Shown here piece by piece: positions 27,362-39,300 of a stretch of DNA of 64,000 bases. Both the position numbers and the translations under genes were made by a program. Source of the DNA: Heloderma charlesbogerti (lineage: Eukaryota; Chordata; Lepidosauria; Squamata; Helodermatidae); assembly GCA_026122225.1 (NCBI GenBank), contig JANEZZ010002205.1:682001-746000 (forward strand). Reading direction: 5' to 3'. How positions within the stretch are numbered: position 1 is the stretch's first letter; every line of letters begins with the position of its first letter. The notes under the pieces were generated by a model. The model was not told the DNA's origin. It searched no databases and saw only the letters and a list, made by a program, of their open reading frames with translations.

Positions 27362-27392
<31 letters not shown>

Positions 27393-30300
27393 CCATCAAT
27401 TGTGATTCGTTTGTCATATATGTTATACGATCACGTCTTCGTAATTTGATGTGTACAATCAAGTGCTTTATTTATAAACATTGTATAAAAGTATCTTGTG
27501 TGTTTGCTTTGAGCTGTTATTAGGGGACTTTGTCTTTTCTATTTTGCATACAGGATTCAAGGACAACAAATAAATACTACCCCTTAAAACACACACACAT
27601 ACACACACAACAGTCTCAGTATAACTTTTTCTGCGAATGAAATATATGGTCTAAAGCAGAATTGGAGAACCTTTTTTCTGCCAAGGGCCATTGACCCACA
27701 GGGGAACAAATCACTCAGGGATCACTTATAAGAATGAATTGGTATTATTTATTCTAATTGTATTATAACTACCATAAATAAAAAATATTGTAATGCCTAT
27801 TAAGATAGTGCTGGAACGCTGCTATCTCTTGAAGCTCTGGATTGAAGCTACTGTGATTGGGATCCACTAACTAACAGGGACAGTATGATAATGATCCCTG
27901 GGGAGAGAGGTGAAGACACATACCTCTCCTTCTGTCAGAGATGATTTCAGCCAGAGCAGGAAAGGCAGATAGGGAGACAATTGGATGCTACTGCTGGAAG
28001 ATATTCAGAGCACCTACCTGCAGTAAACACCCTGCTGGCCCTTTGCTTAATAGGGTCATGGGAAGAAACTCACTGGAAATGCCCAGGAAACTCCCTGGAA
28101 ATTACAGAGTGGGGGGATCCAGCCCCAAGCTGGAGGTCCGCCACCTCTGATTTAAAGAGAAACTCGTATTCCTCTTGTTCTTCCACCTTTGCCAAGTATT
28201 TCTGCCACCCATACCTAAACTTCTGAAACACCTCCTCCTTGTGTGACTTTTTGGATGCTTTGGAGGTTTACCCCGAAACTCTGCTGGTAGTTGATCAGGC
28301 CAGCTGTTTTGCAAATATGGGTAAGAGTTCTTCCCCCTATTTTCTGAGGAAAGAACAAGAAGCAGTGATTTAAAAAAGGCAGATCTGGGGTGAGGGCAGA
28401 GAGGAGGTTTCTAACCATAACACAAGAGTTGTTTTGGCTTGGAAGTGGGGGGGGGGGGTTGCTTCTATTCACACATGCTGGAGGAATTGTTTTCTGTAAT
28501 ACTGCAGCTGTGGGTTAGTTCTCACCAAGAGTGGTAAACACGGCCTGTGCCACTTCAGGCTACAACTTGGAGTTCATACAATTGATCCTCCGTATAAAAC
28601 AGCTCCATGCTCACACAAAAATTACTGTGTCAGGAAGAAGGGTTCTAGCCTAGCCCTCTGCCTGGGAAGTGCTGAGGGAGGTTTGTATGTTTGTGAGCTC
28701 CTTTCTCTGCAGCTTGAAGTGGTGTAGTTTCCCCAACCTGGTGCTCTCCAGAATTTTTGGACTTCAACACCCATCAGCCTGAGCCAGCATGGTCAGGAAG
28801 TCTGGTAGTTGTAGTCCAAAACAGACCTTTGTCACATCAGAACAGAGTCATGGGTAAGCTCTTGCTTTCGAAGTCTGTTTTAGAGAGAGCAGGAGCTGTA
28901 TTGGATAGTCCTGAATCTCCCACCAGAGTTCGGGAGATTTCCAATCTGTATTAGTTTAGTTTGCAGGAAATTATTACTCATCAGCACTGGTACATTTGTG
29001 ATTGAAGGGTCTGTTTTGAAAGTGGTTTTGCAACACAAACTCTTTTGTGTCTACCTGTTTTTGAGCCTCTGTACATTTGGCTTATCTCCTTTGGAATTTG
29101 AAGCTTATCTAGAAGGATTCTTCAGAACCCATTTAATAGGGTGAGAACTCTTGGTAGACCACCAGCTTTGCATGCAGAAGGTTCTAGGTTCAATCCCCAG
29201 TATCTCCCGGTAAGGCTAGGAAACTCTCCTTTCTGAAACCCTGGAGAGCTGCCAGATAGTGTAGACAATACTAAGCTAGATGGACCTGAGTCAGTATAAA
29301 ACAGTTTTCTGTGTTCCATGTTACCTACTGATGTCATGAAATGATCAGCCTAAAGCACAATGGGATGAGATCAGTCTTTTTTCCAGCCATCTCAGTGTGG
29401 CTGCCAATAAAAAGGGCTCAGTCCAAAATTCTTGCTCTCATGGGGTAGACAAGGATCCATGTTTGCATTCTAGAACAGTGGAGTTTAGAAGCTGCCCCTT
29501 ACAAAACCCACTTTTTGTTAAAAATGGAATTTGATGCCTGGAAATGTAGATGCTCTGTTTTGCCTGGGTTTTTCAGAGCGTACTTTTGCCAGTAACCCCA
29601 GAAAACCTTGCTGTTTAGCCTTTCACTTCTGTGCTATCATTAGTCTAAAGGCGGGAAAGTATTGAAATTGGGAAGACCGATGTGTTGTTAGCTTGAAGCT
29701 TCTTGTAAGTCACGGGATTGCTCCAGATAACAGAGCCAGGTAAAGGTAACTTTCACATACTTGGGGTTAAATGTATTCCACCAGATCTCAAGGGCTCAGC
29801 ATGGGTGAAAACATTCTTTTGAGGTGAATGGCTCCTAGTTTTAATGCATGTAAATATGGCAAAATATTGTCCTGATTTGCATAATCAAACAAACCATGGT
29901 TACCAAACCATCAGTTGTTGGTGAGCGTGCAGGAGCCCGCAAGCCTGGCTCCCACTTGAAATCAGAAGACGTTTACTTCTTGGGAGGACAGCAATGACAA
30001 ATCTTGATAAAATAGTGAAGAGCAGAGACATCACACTGACAACAAAGGTCCGCATAGTTCAAGCAATGGTATTCCCCGTAGTAACCTATGGCTGCGAGAG
30101 CTGGACCATAAGGAAGGCTGAGCGAAGGAAGATCGATGCTTGTGAACTGTGGTGCTGGAGGAAAATTCTGAGAGTGCCTTGGACTGCAAGAAGATCCAAC
30201 CAGTCCACACTCCAGGAAATAAAGCCAGACTGCTCACTTGAGGGAATGACCTTAAAGGCAAAACTGAAGTACTTTGGCCTCATCATGAGAAGACAGGACA

Positions 30301-33300
30301 CCCTGGAGAAGATGCTGATGCTAGGGAAAGTGGAAGGCAAAAGGAAGTGGGGCCGACCAAGGGCAAGATGGATGGATGGATGATATTCTGGAGGTGACGG
30401 ACTCGACCTTGGGGGAGCTGGGGGTGGCGACGGTCGACAGGAAGGTCTGGCGTGGCTGGTCCATGAAGTCACGAAGAGTCAGAAGCGACTGACCGAATAA
30501 ACAACACAAACAACCTAGGGGTGCCCCATGTAACCCATAGTTAGCTGTTATGTGCAAACCCTTCATTGTTGTGAAGGGAGGCCTGACTAGGCTTGGATAT
30601 TTTCTTAACATTGTCTTTATTCTTCTTCTCCTATGTGCTGATTTTATATATGAAATTGTAATATTCAGCCTAGTGAGGGATTACCTCAAAAGGACCTGCC
30701 TTATACTGGATCAGACCCTTTGTCCCTCTAGCCCTGTATCATCTACTCTGACTGATGCCCATTCCCCAGGGTCTCAAGCAGAGACTCTTTCCCATCACTT
30801 GCTACATGGTCCATTCCAGAGCTGAAGCCCTATCAAATTCCTGAGGATGTAAGATGGAGTGTAGACGCCTCCCAGCTTCAGTCTGTGAGCCTCCCCACTT
30901 TCCCAAACCTGCTTGGCTGCACCGGGGAAGGCTTGCAGAAGGAGCCCATGGTTCCCGACAGGCCTGGATGCTGAGATGCAGGCTTGTGACTGTGTCCAGA
31001 AGCTCCCAAAAGCCTACTGTGACACAGTCAGTTACGCCTTGGGTCTTGAAAGGAGAAAAGGGGGCAGCAGTGCAGGCAAAACAAGGCCATGTTGAACTGG
31101 CCCAGCTTTCAGAGCGGTCCGCACTTGGCTTGACACAAGCTGGGAGACCAAACTCAACACATTCATGTTTCGAAATCCACTTCCCTGTGACATTTGGCAC
31201 CATGACAGATTCAATTAGAGAGCTCTTGACAAAGCCCAGTAACTGCTGTGGCCTTCATACATCTGAAGCATCGCCGCCTCCCGTATGTACCTACACAGAC
31301 CCTGAGATCATCTCCAGGTATCCTCCTTCAGGAGCCCTTGCCACAAGAGACAAGGCAGATGGCTACCAGGAAATGGGGCATTTTCTGCTGTGGCACCCCG
31401 GTTATGAAATGAATGTCCTAGAGAGGTTTGTCTGGCACCTACATTGCTCTCTTTCCAGCGCCAGGTGAAAATCTTTTTTTTATTATTTTCCTAGGCATTT
31501 TTTTAGCATTTTAGCATTCCAGTGTTTTAGCTCTGTCGTCTTAAATCCGCTTTTGCGTTTAAAATACCTCTATTGCTGCTAGGTTTTACTCTGGTTGTAT
31601 TTTTATTCCATAGTTTTAACCTGTTACATTTTATATTGTATTTTCTATTGTATTTTTGTGGTTTTAATTTTGTGGGCCACCCAGAGAGCTTCAGCTATTG
31701 GGCGGTATAAAAATGAAATAAATGCATAAAAGAATCAGGCCACTAAGAACCAGTTTGCAAAACTAGTTGAAGGTATATTTGTTCCAGTTTCATCTCCATA
31801 AAACAAAACAAAATTTAGACTGTGTTAAAGCAAATATAGACTGGTGATTTATCTTCTTCCAAAGTGGAATGGCAGTTGCTTCTTACCACCAGGGGCATGC
31901 ATGGCTGGTATCACTGGGCTTTACTAATGTCTTTCCCCAGGCTTCAAGATGCTTTCATTTGTCTCAGTTTCCAGAATTACACAGTTCCATAGTAATGGGA
32001 GTCTCTTTGGGATTAGGATTTTTTCTTGGGATGGGGCAGAAGCAGACCTTTTCCTCTCCTGCGTACCGAAAACACCCCCTGCAGCAAAATATGTAAGAGG
32101 AACAGCAACAGAAATTGTTTCATTGACCTTCCTAGAGCAAATTAACAGTTTGTATTAGCAATGCAACCTGCAGTAATGAAGGGCTCTTCAGGACTTAGTA
32201 TATAATTATATTGTCAAACATATGATTATAATTAAGTTTCGCATGAGGGGTGCTTTAATATGAGCCTATGTCGTTTCTTGCCTTACAACAGGTTGCTGGG
32301 ACATTGTCCGATGGTTTGGGAAAGACAATGGATAATCGGCACCAAACGGAAAGAGAGTTCATCCGATACCATGCTGCAACCAGTGGTGAACATCTCGTGG
32401 CTGGCATCCAAGGACTAACTCATGGTAACATGTCAATAAAACGGCTGTGTGATGGGTTTATCAAGGGCTTCCTCTGTTGAAAGGTTTTGGAAGAGCAATT
32501 GTTTTAACTTGACTATAGCCAGACATTTAAAGCCTTGTTCAGATTGCATTTTAAGAATTCAGTGTCACTACCCTCCAAGGCACATTTAATTTTTCAGTGA
32601 CCTTGAATTTTCTCAGTGCAAATAAGGGTCTTGGAAAATGTTAGCATCGTTATTCCAATCCTGTAGTTTCTTGAGCCACATTCTCATTTTCTTCCCCAGG
32701 TATCATTGGTGGATTAACAAGTGTAATAACCTCAACAATAGAAGGCGTGAAAACCGAAGGGGGAGTCAGTGGTTTTATGTCTGGCCTTGGGAAAGGACTC
32801 GTTGGAACTGTAACCAAGCCTGTGGCCGGTGCTCTGGATTTTGCCTCTGAAACAGCCCAAGCAGTGAGAGAGAGGGCAGCTCCAACAGGCCCCAGGTTAG
32901 AAAAACATTTTGGTTTTCTTTTACATTTGTCAGGACTGCGACACGAAAAGTGTTTCCTATGTGGATCAGCCAAAGCATTTTGCAATTGCAGATTCGTGGA
33001 AATACCAGTCGAAATGGCTCATGTGGAAATATAACATCCAATGCACAGAGATTTGATGGGCCCGGGGATGAGTGCATGTAAGGAGAGGGGTGGGGGCCGG
33101 GAAGGCACGACCCATATCCTCTCTCAATATCTGGATAAGACATAGACAAGATTCCAGTTAGAGCTTCATAGTAAAGGGGCTCAGAAGAGAACAGAAGGTC
33201 ATGATCCAGGTTGTGTGGCGTGTGTGTGTAGGGGGGGGGGGAGAGAGAGAAACTCCTTCTGTTGCATTTGTTTCATTATTCTGCTGTGAGTGGTTTGAAC

Positions 33301-36300
33301 CTGAACTAATCCAGCATTGTTCCAAATACAACGTTTTTGGCTTTGTTTTTTATGTATGCTGGGCTCTTCATCTTACAGCAGGCTAAAACACATAGAAATA
33401 AAATGGCTACAGCTGACCTTAAGAATTCCTGCTAATACAAATGGATGGGGGGTGGGCAATGGTGTTGAATAACGGTAGCCATCTGCCCCAGACAGCATGG
33501 CTAATGACCAGGAGTGCTGGGAGTTGTAGTTGAAAACATCTTGAGGGTGTCATGTTGGGGAAGTCTGCTCTAGAAGCACAGACCCTGGCAATATGGCACA
33601 GGAAGTATCCTGAGGACCACAGCTTTATGTTGAAAGCAGTTTTGTAGCCCACAAGGGTGCAGGGAATGTGCAGAATGTGTGGCAAGTGTCTGAAGTCTCA
33701 AAGAAATCATTTACCCTGTGAATGAATGAATGAATGAATCCTTTATTTCCGGCCGACCGATCACCAGCAAAAGTTACAAAAGTACACTACAATAGAATAT
33801 ATTGATCTACATGATAAAATTAAGTCATAGTGCCATAGAGGATCTAGTTAAAATAGCAGCGTTCAAAAATTTAGCCGCTCGCTCCGTGATTAATCTGTTA
33901 GATCCTTTGAGTAAGATACGCATAAGAGATTCTAAAGACTGACCTGGAAAAGACTGAGTAATTGGAAGTATCAGGGCGCCTCTGACCCCCTGAAAGTAAC
34001 AGCTTTCAGTAAAGTTAAACAAAACACGTGTTAAAGATTCCACTTCAACATTGTTACAAGCGCAACATATCTCATTTACCGGTGTTTTGGAATACCTTCC
34101 AGCTAAGAGTTTAGAGGGTAAAACATTAAGCTGGATCAAAGAGAATGCTTTCCTACATTTAGGAATTGATAGCCAGTTTAAATAAGCCATAAGCCATTCT
34201 TTCTTTGGAGAATGAGCCTGGCAAACCCCAGAATCAGGGGAAACACAGACCCTGTACTGCACAGTAGAGTTCTTGGAGGCCAATATCTCGCAACCTCTGT
34301 TTAACTAGAAATTTTGTGCTATCCCAATCCACAGATAGTAAATAGGAAGGGTAGAGCCCCATTGAATTAACTTTCTACACTTTACCCTGTGGTTATATAT
34401 TTTCACTTGCTTGCAGAATGTTCATTTGCTGCTGTGTCTCTGGGCTTGGGAGAGCTGTTCCCTTGATGCACTCTCCCTGCCCTCTCTTTCTAGGTCAGGC
34501 CCTGACTGCTTGTACTTTTCGTATCACTTTCTTCTCTTCATTTATTTATATTAATAATTATTTTTACAAATATTTTTAGCATGCCTTTAAGAGTTCAGCC
34601 GTCTCAAGGCAGCTCACATATGAAAAACCCAGTACAATAAGAAAACACCCCAAATCAATAAAATTAACAAACAACAGTAAACATGCAGCCCAGGAAAAAT
34701 ACTAATATAATTGCAGCTAAAAACCGAGCAAGATAAAACACAGCTAAAGAGAACTGCCTGAAAAGGGGGTCTTTAGAGCTTTCCAAAAGGCCTGCGAAGA
34801 ATGGGCCTGATGAACTCACTGCTTCGGGAGGGCTCCTGTCCTGAAAAGCCGCCCAGAAATATTTTTAATCATAATAATCGTAACAACAATAACAACAGCA
34901 ACTGATTCCAGAGGCATGGTGTCTCTTGCACTCGCCAACCTACCTAACTGCCCTCAATGGCAGATAAGTGAGAATGGGCTCCATTGCTGACCATAAAATG
35001 TGGGCAGGCTAGTCAGACATTCAGCTAACTCAGACCCAAACCATTTAAGGCTTCAGAGGTCAAAATAACACTTTAGATTAGGCTTGGAGACACACTGGCA
35101 ACCAGCATAGCCAGTGCAGCATACGTGTCGCATGTGCTGACAACTCCCCATATCAGCAGAAGTTTCCAAACTGTCTTCAAAGGCAGCCCTAGGTAGAGCG
35201 TATTGCAGTAGTCTAGCCTGGATGTCATTAGAGTATGAATAACTGAGGCAAGGTCAGACCTCTCCAGATAAGGTGGCATTTGGCGTTTGTGCCACCTCCA
35301 AGAACCCTGGGCTTGAAAATGGATGTTCGGACTCCTTGCTGATGAATGGCAAATTAGGGACTGGAGGGGAAATGTTCAGAAACCAGTGGATCTAAATTAG
35401 GTTTCTTGAAGAGTGCCCTAATCACTGCTTGCTTCAAGCTTGTGGGAGCCACCCTGTCCCTCAAGGAGGCATTAATCCCCATCAAGGTACAAAATCTCAG
35501 CACAGCCCTAGCTGATCAGACAAGGACGGGCAAGGGTCCAGAGGACAAGTGGTGGCTCCGAATCCTCCAAAACTGTTGAGCGGACAACACAATGGCAGAG
35601 AAATAAGATCTCTTGGCTAACATTACTGCCACGGAATAAGACTGAAGATGGATTCTTAACTGTGTTCCATTGTATTTGTTACAAGCTTTCTGCCATTTAC
35701 CTTTTATTTGTCAAGCCTGTCATTGCACTGTCCTGAGTGCTGCAGTAAACCAGGAAGCTTGTTCTGTACTTTCATGCTGTCATTGTGTACCCTGCCCAGA
35801 GTGGTTTTAGAATGTAATTCATAAATTAATTTGAATACGCTGAGGTGGCTCTGTGACTGGGTCAAGGATGTTGGAAATGATCATATTGAGAGCCCAGGCC
35901 GCCCTCATTCCAACCAAAGGCCAGAGCCTCAGCAGAACAGCCAGCTAATCCTGCAGGAAAGTCACCAAGAGACCTCAGAAAACCATCTGGATTCATTAGC
36001 CTCCTGGGGCGGACCATCAATTTCAGTTCTCCACCCGTGCAGAGGTTACAAGTAGCTTGATGGTCTATCCGTGCCAACACAGTCATTTCTGGCACCCCCT
36101 CGCACAGACAGTTATTCCCTAATCCTGTACAGAAAACCAGATCCAATGAGTTCTGCCACATATGTTGGGCCGGAGATGACCTGCGACAGGCCCACGGTTG
36201 ACAGAAGTTCAAGACAGACTGACAGGTACAGACATTTGAAGCTGACTGACTGCCGGACAGGGTGCCTGACCAGGGAGATGGAATTGCAGCAGACCACTGC

Positions 36301-39300
36301 CCTTTTTCCCTCTCCCCTCCTGCCCTTCTAGCTGAGCGTGATACTGCACGGAGAACCCTGGTGCACACATCTGGGAGAGGTTAACCCCTCCCCCTTTGTC
36401 CAGCCCAAACTTGGAAGTACAAGCCCTGTCAGCAAGTTCTTCCATAATCGGATCAAACACAAAACATCCCTTCTCATTAGCCAACCTCGCATTCATCAGC
36501 AGTAAGCACAGAGACCAGAGGGGAGTTACAAAGACTGGGAGATGGGCTGTGAGAGGAAACCGCACCTAGGTGTCTTAATCACCTTCTCCTAAACCACCAT
36601 TGCACCCTCTTCTACGTGCTATATTTTGTAGTGGCTTTGCAGTCCTCGCCTCCCAGGTACATAACAGGACTCTTATCAGCTTGAAGACATACAGCAGTAA
36701 CACAAATCCACCAGCCCACTCACTGCAGCTATAAACAACAGAACCGATCCCTTTTGCCTAACAAATCTGCAGTGTTATGCTTTGCCTGATCTGAAGGAAC
36801 TAATTGCTTGTTTTCACTTCCTCTGCGTTCCTTACTCTTTCTGCTAAGGCTCTGATTCATTAAGAAACACACTAATGTCCCTGAAAGCATAAGGGAGGGA
36901 AGAATTTGTTTATTTAGACTGGGAAATTCAAAAGACTTCCTTAACCATCAGTGAACATGGTGACTGGAGAGTGCCTTAAAATCCTTTTACTTCCAGACTG
37001 GGTGAAGAATTCCACTCTTCTAGACTCTTGCTGATGCCCTGAACATTCACTGTCACTCAGTGCTACAACCCAGCCCACCCCCAAATGCGAGCCAAAACTG
37101 AAAACCTGTGTTGCAAATGTATTTTCCTTCTGTTGGCTGAACTCTGAATACTCCCTAGCACTCCAAAGCCCAGAACAATCCATTTCTCATTCTAATGTCA
37201 CTTATGTAAGGCTCTTACCAGATCTTGAGAAGAATGAAAGAAATCAATTTATTTCCCTTCGAATAGTTATGAGAATGCATGACTCACTTTCAGTTATCCT
37301 CTTGGATGTGTATTTGTTAGTCCTGGTGGATTTTGATGCTGGAATGGGAGAGCTTTTCCCTTGCCATTTTGGCATTCAAGTGCTGGGATGGCTTTCATGG
37401 AACTCCTAATCAGATGGAAATTTTGAACAAGCAGAAAGTGGGGGAGTAACTGTTTTCCCCAGTTGGTTCACAGAGCCTTTTGAAAAGAAAAAGAAAGCCA
37501 TTGGCCTGAGACCCAAGTGTCATGTTTTCAGGGCAACCGTAAAAGAGAGAGAGCAAAAGAACCTTAACTAGTCATCCTTGCACAAAGGAAGGACAAGGGT
37601 AATAGGTATGAAGAACCAAGTTCTCCAAATGGGGTTTGGACGCCAGCATGCCTCCATGAGACAACATCTCATCTTGGCCGAGAAGGAAAAATTTAAAAAG
37701 CTGCTGATCTCACCTCATTTGCTGATGCTTCACAGACTCCATCTGCACCTATGGAATGCACAGTGCCTCTGCCATTGGTGCAGGTAACAGTAGGACCAAT
37801 GAAATCATGTCTGGCTGTGCATGAGTCCTCTCTTCTCTATGGTATCTCCTTTTCTGGACAGGAAGGATGAGGTTTGCTCTGATCAAGTTCAACTCCCCCC
37901 ACCCCTTTCTCCAGCAGGAAGCAAGGTCTGAATTATCCTGCCAGAACATGCTATGCTATGTTTTCCTTTCTTCCCGATGGTTCAGAGCAGCAGCAGCGTT
38001 CACTCTCCTCTTCCCACTTGCAGAGCCGGCAGGTCCCCTTGGCGCCTGTCCCTCTGCATTGCAGAGCCAGCTTGAGGAACCCTGCTGGATCGGACCAAAG
38101 GTCCAACTAGTCCAGCCTTCTGCTTTCCACATTGGCCATCCAGGAGCCTCTGGGAAGCCCACAAATACAGCCCTCTCCTGCTGTAGTTCCCTAGCACTGC
38201 TTATTCAGAGGAGATGACATATAGGCACCACGACTAATAGCTTTTGATGGCCTTATTCTCATAGAATAGCAGGGTTGAAGGAGCCTATAAGGCCATTGAG
38301 CCCAAACCCCTGCTCAGTGCAGGAATCCAAGTCAGAGCATCCCTGACAGATGGCTGTCCAGCTAGTCTTGAATGCCTCCAGTGTGGGAGAGCCCACCACC
38401 TCCCTAGGTCATGGGTTCCATTGTCGTATTGCTCCGACAGTCAGGAAGGTTTTCCTGATGTTCAGCCAGAATCTGGCTTCCTGTCATTTGAGCCCATTAT
38501 CCGTGTCCTGCACTCTGGGATGATTGAGAAGAGATCCTGGCCTTCCTCTCTGGGACAGCCTTTCAAGGACTTGAAGAGCGCTATCATATCTCCCCTCAGT
38601 CTTCTCTTCTCAAGGCTAAACAGGCCCAGTTCTTTCAGTCTCTCCTCATAGGGCTTTGTTTCCAGTCCCCTGATCATCTTTGTTGCCCTCCTCTGAACCT
38701 TCTCCAGCTTGTCTGCATCCTTCTTAAAGTGTCGCACCCAGAACTGGACACAGTACGCCAGATGAGGCCTAACCCGTGCTGGGTAGAGGGGATCCATGAA
38801 ATCTCCATAATTTTATGCCCTAATCCATCTAACCTGTTGGCCATCACCTCTTGTACCAGCAAATTCCAGACCTGAACTATACACTGTGTGAAAAAGTACT
38901 TCGTTTTTGTTGCCTACCACCGTATTCTTTGGATGGCAAAGAGTCAGATAGAAGAGCCTCATCCTGCTTGGGGACCTGCCTTCACTCCCAGCAGGGCTCA
39001 GTTGGAGGCAAACCAGGCCTTTGCAACTGCACCACCAGTGCCACTCCTACTGCTCCATGGTCAAATTCAGCTGGCGAACCACTACGGAAGGCCGAAATGG
39101 CCAAATCTAACTTGGAAGTGAAATTCATGTTTTTGCTGCCTGTGCACATTTGGCTGAGGGGGGCATGCATGTGGCATTGTGGTTAGCTTGTTGACCTTGG
39201 GTTGGGTTTTCATGTAGTTGAAAATGTAGAAACAACTGCAGTGGGTCACCCGTCTCCAACTAGAGTTACGGTTGAATGCTGGCATCTGTTGTATGTAAGC

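Noticed and set aside
30854..31468. 204-codon open frame as a gene
   Set aside because: It overlaps a SINE remnant and an L2 fragment on the same strand and shows no domain.
32425..32480. Alternative stop by read-through of exon 5
   Set aside because: The donor GTAACA and the correct downstream acceptor are present; read-through would lose the conserved C-terminus.
35862..36368. 168-codon minus-strand gene
   Set aside because: It has LINE endonuclease-like wording and neighbouring L2 remains, with no gene structure.
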